Below the pieces are notes generated by a model. That model was not told the DNA's origin. It ran no database searches and saw nothing but the letters and a program-made list of their open reading frames with translations. Below are positions 59,823-64,000 of a stretch of DNA of 64,000 nt, piece by piece. Both the position numbers and the translations under genes were made by a program. Source of the stretch: Siphonodentalium dalli (taxonomy: Eukaryota > Mollusca > Scaphopoda > Gadilida > Siphonodentaliidae); contig CP136062.1 in NCBI GenBank assembly GCA_032622095.1, forward strand, positions 37,386,918 through 37,450,917. Reading direction: 5' to 3'. Every line of letters starts with the position of its first letter. Positions within the stretch are counted from its first letter, which is position 1.

Positions 59823-60209
59823 CCCTTTACCCAACAGAAGGGCCCTGTGCCAATGCATTCTCTTATATATGCGAGTCGACCATAGGTCGCCTCGCATATA
59901 TAAGAGAATGCATTGACTTAACACATTAAAAATTGTTAAAGATTGTAAGAAAAAATGGTAAAAAGTGTTAAAAAAAGATTTTTTTTTAGGCCAATGCATT
60001 CTCTTATATATGCGAGGCGACCTATGGTCGACTCGCATGTATATAAGAGAATGCATTGGCACAGGGTATAGCTGTAACTATCACAATGTGGTCAAGGAGC
60101 CGGTTCCAATGATATCCATATTTGTATGGTTCTATTGAGACAGACCGAAGATATTTTAGGCTGTTGAAGCTTTATTTGGCCGGTTTTGGCCGGTTTGTTG
60201 GGTAAAGGG
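59823..60209. mobile_element. Hairpin-tipped TTAA element
   Basis: The CCCTTTACCCAACA family with two opposed hairpins. TTAA is intact on the right (60210-60213) and changed to ATAA on the left. A second copy lies at 24287-24668 in the same orientation with few differences. Confidence 0.72.
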
Positions 60210-60489
60210 TTAACTGACACACATCATATTATATCAGATATTTCACAGAATCTGTCTTACCGACTCTTGTACGATAATAGTAAATCCGGGATATAAACTA
60301 ACTGCAAAATAACACTTTTTTAGACTCATGAGATATATTATTGTACAAATATAATGTTACACAATACACAAGCTTTCGATCCTTCTAGGGTTCTTTTTCA
60401 AGTGAAGTGGATCGATCCACTTCACTTGATAAAGATCCATAGAAGGAAATATTACTGTATACAGATGACCCATACGGCTATTTCTCAAT

Positions 60490-60820
60490 ATATCATCGAA
60501 ATATGGCTTGTTGCCATTCATCGGAAAGCTCTCAGTGAGAATGGCAACAAGCCATATTTCCGACTAAATCCTGAAAAGTTACCCATAATTCTGCTCTGGT
60601 TAACCCTTTCAGTGCCAAGTCCGATTTTTGTATCAACCCATATTTCCTTGATCATTTTTCAAATTTATTTAAGAGCTCTTTCCATCGATGTATCACATTA
60701 TTATAATCAATAAATTTTAAAAAATGATCAAGGAAATATGGGTTGATACAAAAATCGCACTTGGCACTGAAAGGGTTGAGGAGTCGATTACTTAGGTCAT
60801 TGCTGTATACTCTTGATATA
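60490..60820. mobile_element. Mariner-like MITE interrupted by a TTAA MITE
   Basis: The GAAATATGGCTTGTTGCCAT palindrome arms and the GAGTCGATTACTTAGG right end belong to the CAGTAATGCCC family. Between them, at 60604-60776, lies a CCCTTTCAGTGCC palindrome. The intact family sequence reads CTGTGGTTAAGGAGTC, so the insertion used that TTAA. The left half is partly deleted. Confidence 0.7.
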
Positions 60821-60825
60821 CTCAC

Positions 60826-60977
60826 AGTATAGCCTCGCTGTGCACTCATATATTCAGTAACATGTAGCAGAGCGTTAATCGTAGCGCCACCACTCCCGAC
60901 ACTCGATTTAGGATCCTCCACTGTCAGCAAGATGGTTTCAGCATCAATGAAACCTTTGGCCTGTCGGCGTTTGAGTT
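60826..60977 (-). CDS. FCSK: L-fucokinase, coding exon 2
   Basis: 152 bp: two bases completing GAA (Glu 26) with exon 1, then 50 codons, residues about 26-76, ending in phase 0. The acceptor is GCTGTTTTTCAG|AA and the donor ACT|GTGAGT. It carries TVEDPKSSVGSGGATINALL, the glycine-rich signature near the N-terminus of fucokinase, like the vertebrate VEDPEKRVGSGGATLNALL (remembered). This signature belongs to the N-terminal, pyrophosphorylase-like region. Confidence 0.95.
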
Positions 60978-61218
60978 CTGAAAAACAGCAGATTATCATA
61001 TTTATAATTAAAGACCCGCTTCATTTTTGAATGACCAGATTTCATTATACACAACTTATACCATATTATATACCATTTGGAAAGGAACCAAAAATATATA
61101 TGTTCCACCAGAAAACAGAAAACAGCTGTGGCCTTGGAGTGTCCACCAAGTGATAGAGATTCTCAGATTCATTCCAAGACTCCCCCCTTGTCAATCCAGA
61201 ATGCACCAGATGCATCTC

Positions 61219-61320
61219 ACTGAGAGCTTTCAGATGAATGGCAACAAGCCATATTTCAGACTTAAAGGTTACCCATAATTATGCTGTGGTTAAGGAGTCT
61301 ATTACTTAAGGCATTACTGT
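61219..61320. mobile_element. Right half of a mariner-like MITE
   Basis: It runs from GAATGGCAACAAGCCATATT to TTAAGGCATTACTG-TA, without a left terminus. It sits 22 bp from the complete copy at 61342. Confidence 0.6.
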
Positions 61321-61341
61321 ATAAATCAATGTGAAGATTTA

Positions 61342-61554
61342 CAGTAATGCCCTAATTAATCGACTCCATAACCACAGCAGAATTATGGGTAACTTTTCAG
61401 GATTTAGTTGGAAATATGGCTTGTTGCCATTTATCGGAAAGCTCTTGGGGAGAGCTTTTCGATGAATGGCAACAAGCCATATTTCCGACTAAATCCGGAA
61501 AAGTTACCCATAATTTCTCTGTGGTTATGGAGTCGATTACTTAGGGCATTACTG
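61342..61554. mobile_element. Complete palindromic mariner-like MITE in intron 1
   Basis: 213 bp, the same length as 14008-14220, with CAGTAATGCCCTAA ends and TA duplications. Its right end is 8 bp from the exon 1 donor (GT at 61563-61562). Confidence 0.75.
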
Positions 61555-61563
61555 TAGTTTTAC

Positions 61564-61639
61564 CTTTCTGCAAAGAATCGGCATATTGTGCGTTGAATGT
61601 TGTGAGTACAATAGCTGTCCATTTCACCCCACTCCTCAT
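61564..61639 (-). CDS. FCSK: L-fucokinase, coding exon 1 with start codon
   Basis: 76 bp: 25 codons plus one base, from ATG at 61639-61637 to the donor AAAG|GTAAAA. The peptide starts MRSGVKWTAIVLTTFNAQYA, matching the vertebrate GVDWTVIILTCQYKDS segment (remembered). An in-frame TAA lies ~30 bp upstream with no other ATG between, so this start is well supported. A short 5' UTR must lie to the right. Confidence 0.9.
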
Positions 61640-61777
61640 GGCTGATGTGTCACCTGACAATGCGCTGTATTATCAACAGATAGCCCTGGAATAAACAGCA
61701 TTTCCGACATGACAATATTACTTGACGTTTGAATACTTAGAGCAGCCAAGCCTTGAAATAGGGTGTCTGTCATTTGC

Positions 61778-61828
61778 AGAATGAGGTCCCCAGAGGGTGA
61801 ATTTAGTGATGCTACCCTGCATAGCGGC
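61778..61828. mobile_element. Half of a GCAGAATGAGGTCCCC palindromic MITE
   Basis: The left arm with GCAGAATGAGGTCCCCAGAG through CTGCATAGCGG is present and the right arm is missing. It lies ~140-190 bp upstream of the FCSK start codon. Confidence 0.65.
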
Positions 61829-61852
61829 GGTGAGTGGCGGCTGGTATGTTTA

Positions 61853-61866
61853 TACGCGCATGCGTA
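61853..61866. promoter_or_regulatory. NRF1-like motif in the presumed FCSK promoter
   Basis: TACGCGCATGCGTA contains GCGCATGCG, which fits the NRF1 consensus. It lies ~215 bp upstream of the ATG in a locally GC-richer stretch with GGCGGTGAGTGGCGGC. No TATA box is obvious. NRF1 sites are common in housekeeping promoters. The link is inference. Confidence 0.4.
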
Positions 61867-62954
61867 GATCCAATTTGTAAACCATGGCATAGCCGAAGAT
61901 ATCTCCATTCAAACGATGTATCGGGCAGCTCCGTACGTTGAGGCATTCGGGAGATAGAGCCGCCTGAATATAGGTGGTGAAAAATTGTGTGTTTTGTGGG
62001 CGTGACTAAAGTCTTGCAGAGTTCAAACTCTCTAAGAGGTCAACGTATACAGTGTCCAGATCTGTTAATTGGAGACCGATTTTGATTGCGTAAAAGGCGA
62101 TTACTATCAAGTCGGGCATGCCCTAATCCATAGAACACTTGGTTTATCGTCAAACGATCGAGGAACACCGATTTGGACAACGCGCACATTACGTCAATCA
62201 AAATATGTACCTTAAGGGGTTCGCCAAAATACAATGATAAATTACTACAGGAAACATTGTCAATATATTGCTCTTACATGTTTTAAGATATCGAACGGAC
62301 ATTTGGTAGTGAGGGGTTTTTCGATGTGCTGAATTCGATTGAATTGTCACCGAGTTACTCTGATTGCCCAAATTTGTGTCATTGACGCCATACATGTAGC
62401 TACGTGTACCGCACGAACGGGGAACTATAGTATACGCCACACAGTGAAAGTACGATTGTTGTAGGCCTTTAGAACGGAAACAATTGATTTTCAAATTGTT
62501 TTCAGTTTTGCCATTTGCTTTTCTAGGAAATCGGTTATTGTAAACGTCATCCCATTTAGAAAATCACCCCCACCCCCAATTCCGATCTTTGCCATAACAT
62601 AATGCTATGTTATTCCACCAGCAAAATTAATGCCTAAAACTACACAAAATATATTAGTTAGATGGCCACATAAAACAAAACATTTGCAATTTCATACAAT
62701 CGGTGTTAATTTGAAGTATTCGTTGCCATGGCAACGTGAAAGTTTGGAGCTGTGATGAACCTGTATAACCGGAATTGGACTTTTAAAGAACTTCTTGAGT
62801 AGGGCCTATACTATCAATGTTTGCTGTCAATTCAATTCTTTCCAATATTGAATAATCAAAGTAAATATCTAGTTAGTGTAAATGATAGCTTTCCCCCCAG
62901 GAAACCTGGCACTCAGCCATCCGTTTCCCCCAGGAAACCTGGCACTGAATGAGT
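61867..62954. other. Upstream region of FCSK, no gene seen
   Basis: I found no exon with recognisable similarity on either strand. A direct repeat of ~30 bp (CCAGGAAACCTGGCACT) occurs twice at 62890-62945. The rest is unremarkable. Confidence 0.4.
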
Positions 62955-63805
62955 TAAAGGATTTGGTCATTCAAAGAGTAAAATCCAAGATGGCTGCTGG
63001 CGGCCATGTATTTTGGCCGAATGACACCAAAATGACTCGTGCCCATCTACATGTCATTGTTAACCTCCATGACAAATTTCATGATGATCAGACCAAATGT
63101 ACGACCTGTAGTCCATGCCAAAGGATTAGTCATGAAAAGAGTAAAATACAAGATTGCTGCTGGCGGCCATATTTGTTTGTCGAATGACCCCAAAATGATT
63201 CATTTCCCATCTACATGTCAATATTAACATTCATGACAAATTTCATGATGATCAGACAAACAGTATGGCCTGTAGCCCGTGCTAATGGATTTAATTTTGA
63301 AATCAAAGATGGCTGCTGGCGGCCATGTTTTTTGGCCGAGTGACCCCAAAATGACTCGTACCCATCTACACGTCAATGTTAAAAGCCATGACAAATTTCA
63401 TAATGATCCGACGGATTCCGACCAAAGGTACGACCTGTCGCCCGTGCTAAAGGATTTAGTCATGCAAAGAGTAAAATCCAAGATGGTTGCTGGCGGCCAT
63501 GTTTTTTTGCCGAATGACCCCAAAATGGTCGTTCCCATCTACATGACATTGTTAACATCCGTGACAAGATTCATGATGTTCCGACCAAAGATACGACCTG
63601 TAGCCCATGCCAAAGGATTTAGTCATGCAAAGAGTAAATTCCAAGATGGCTGCTGGCGCCTGGCGGCCATGTTTTTAGACCGAACGACCCCAAAATTACT
63701 TGTTCCCATCTACATGTACATGTCAATATTAACTTCCATGACAAATTTCATGATGATCAGACAAACACTCCGGCCTGTAGCCTGTGCTAATGGATTGAAG
63801 TAAAG
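62955..63805. repeat. Short array of ~164-bp units, second pearl-like element
   Basis: About five monomers of the 51-58 kb family. The last unit runs into AAGTAAAGTTGAGCTAAAA, the same right end as at 58170-58185 but with only one hairpin arm and no AC-rich tract. The units differ more from each other than those of the large array. Confidence 0.75.
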
Positions 63806-64000
63806 TTGAGCTAAAAAGTGACATTTAATTTAACCTGATTTAACCAGCCTTTTTCGCGATCAGGCAAATGACCTGCGAAGTATTGCAGCTATTTGTCTGG
63901 TCTGCTCAATCAAGTTCCGGACATATTTGTCCCTCGATACTGCGAGGTACCGGTATGATCGGAACTCGATCGAACAGTCACGAAAAGGGCCGACAAGGCT
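63806..64000. other. Right edge, unidentified
   Basis: GC-moderate sequence with no recognised repeat. It is too short to judge. Confidence 0.3.

Larger units (their letters stand above)
1536..61639 (-). other. FCSK: FCSK gene span: L-fucokinase, 5' twelve coding exons
   Basis: Fucokinase (ATP + L-fucose to ADP + L-fucose 1-phosphate) feeds free fucose into the cytosolic salvage route to GDP-fucose for glycosylation. Twelve exons (76, 152, 51, 126, 73, 98, 81, 120, 184, 137, 156 and 120 bp) join with matching phases to give ~458 residues without a stop. All belong to the N-terminal fucokinase/pyrophosphorylase-like domain. The GHMP ATP-binding half, expected after about residue 800 of roughly 1080, is beyond the left edge. 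Every intron has GT-AG ends. Introns 3, 4 and 11 exceed 10 kb because of repeats. Nothing in the coding exons suggests a pseudogene: no frameshift, no stop, and conserved motifs intact. Confidence 0.92.

Noticed and set aside
60652-60825. Extension of the exon 2 reading frame beyond its donor
   Set aside because: The frame continues through GTGAGT into MITE sequence. The phase join to exon 3 and family similarity both end at 60826.
61861-62494. Minus-strand ORFs of 64-98 codons upstream of FCSK
   Set aside because: No recognisable domain, overlapping frames, and no splice or start context that distinguishes them from chance.

Overview
This is a window of animal nuclear DNA. Intron-split coding, GT-AG splice sites, LINE, SINE and MITE insertions and very low coding density all say so. 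The fucose-salvage gene and a tandem-core element of the 'pearl'/Helitron-like type suggest a marine invertebrate, most likely a bivalve mollusc. That species-level guess is inference.

The only host gene I can support is L-fucokinase (FCSK, formerly FUK), on the minus strand. I reconstructed twelve consecutive coding exons, from the start codon at 61639 to an exon ending at 1536. All reading phases join, and together they encode about 458 N-terminal residues. The gene runs off the left edge, so the C-terminal GHMP kinase half lies outside. No single exon exceeds 184 bp, so simple ORF finding misses nearly all of it.

The striking result is that two large tandem arrays inside the gene are built from the gene's own splice junctions. 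(1) At 38586-48768 a 103-bp unit, repeated roughly 105 times, carries the 3' splice acceptor of exon 4 plus the first ~49 coding bases of that exon. The real exon is the terminal unit. (2) At 21668-24061 a 33-bp unit, repeated about 70 times, carries the last ~23 coding bases of exon 6 plus its 5' splice donor. The array starts at the real donor and extends into the intron. A decayed single copy of the exon 10 donor junction lies 455 bp into intron 10 (13365-13440), and two decayed units of the 103-bp family lie at 49095-49240. Each array sits on the intronic side of its junction, and use of decoy sites would introduce stop codons or frameshifts.

Layout, left to right: exon 12; intron 11 with a ~7.7-kb nest of long-inverted-repeat DNA elements (2.8-10.5 kb); exons 11 to 7 (12.0-20.3 kb) among MITEs; the 33-bp array and exon 6 (21.7-24.1 kb); exon 5 at 28.0 kb with a MITE end 18 bp from its acceptor; a run of hairpin MITEs (28-31.4 kb); an apparently intact L1/Tx1-type LINE with both ORFs (32.3-38.0 kb); exon 4 and the 103-bp array (38.5-48.8 kb); a SINE (50.2 kb); a ~6.8-kb array of ~164-bp units in a pearl/Helitron-like element (51.2-58.2 kb); exons 3 to 1 (58.4-61.6 kb); and a presumed promoter region with an NRF1-like motif, then a second short 164-bp-type array (63 kb).

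Names and family matches come from motif recognition and memory; no database search was run.
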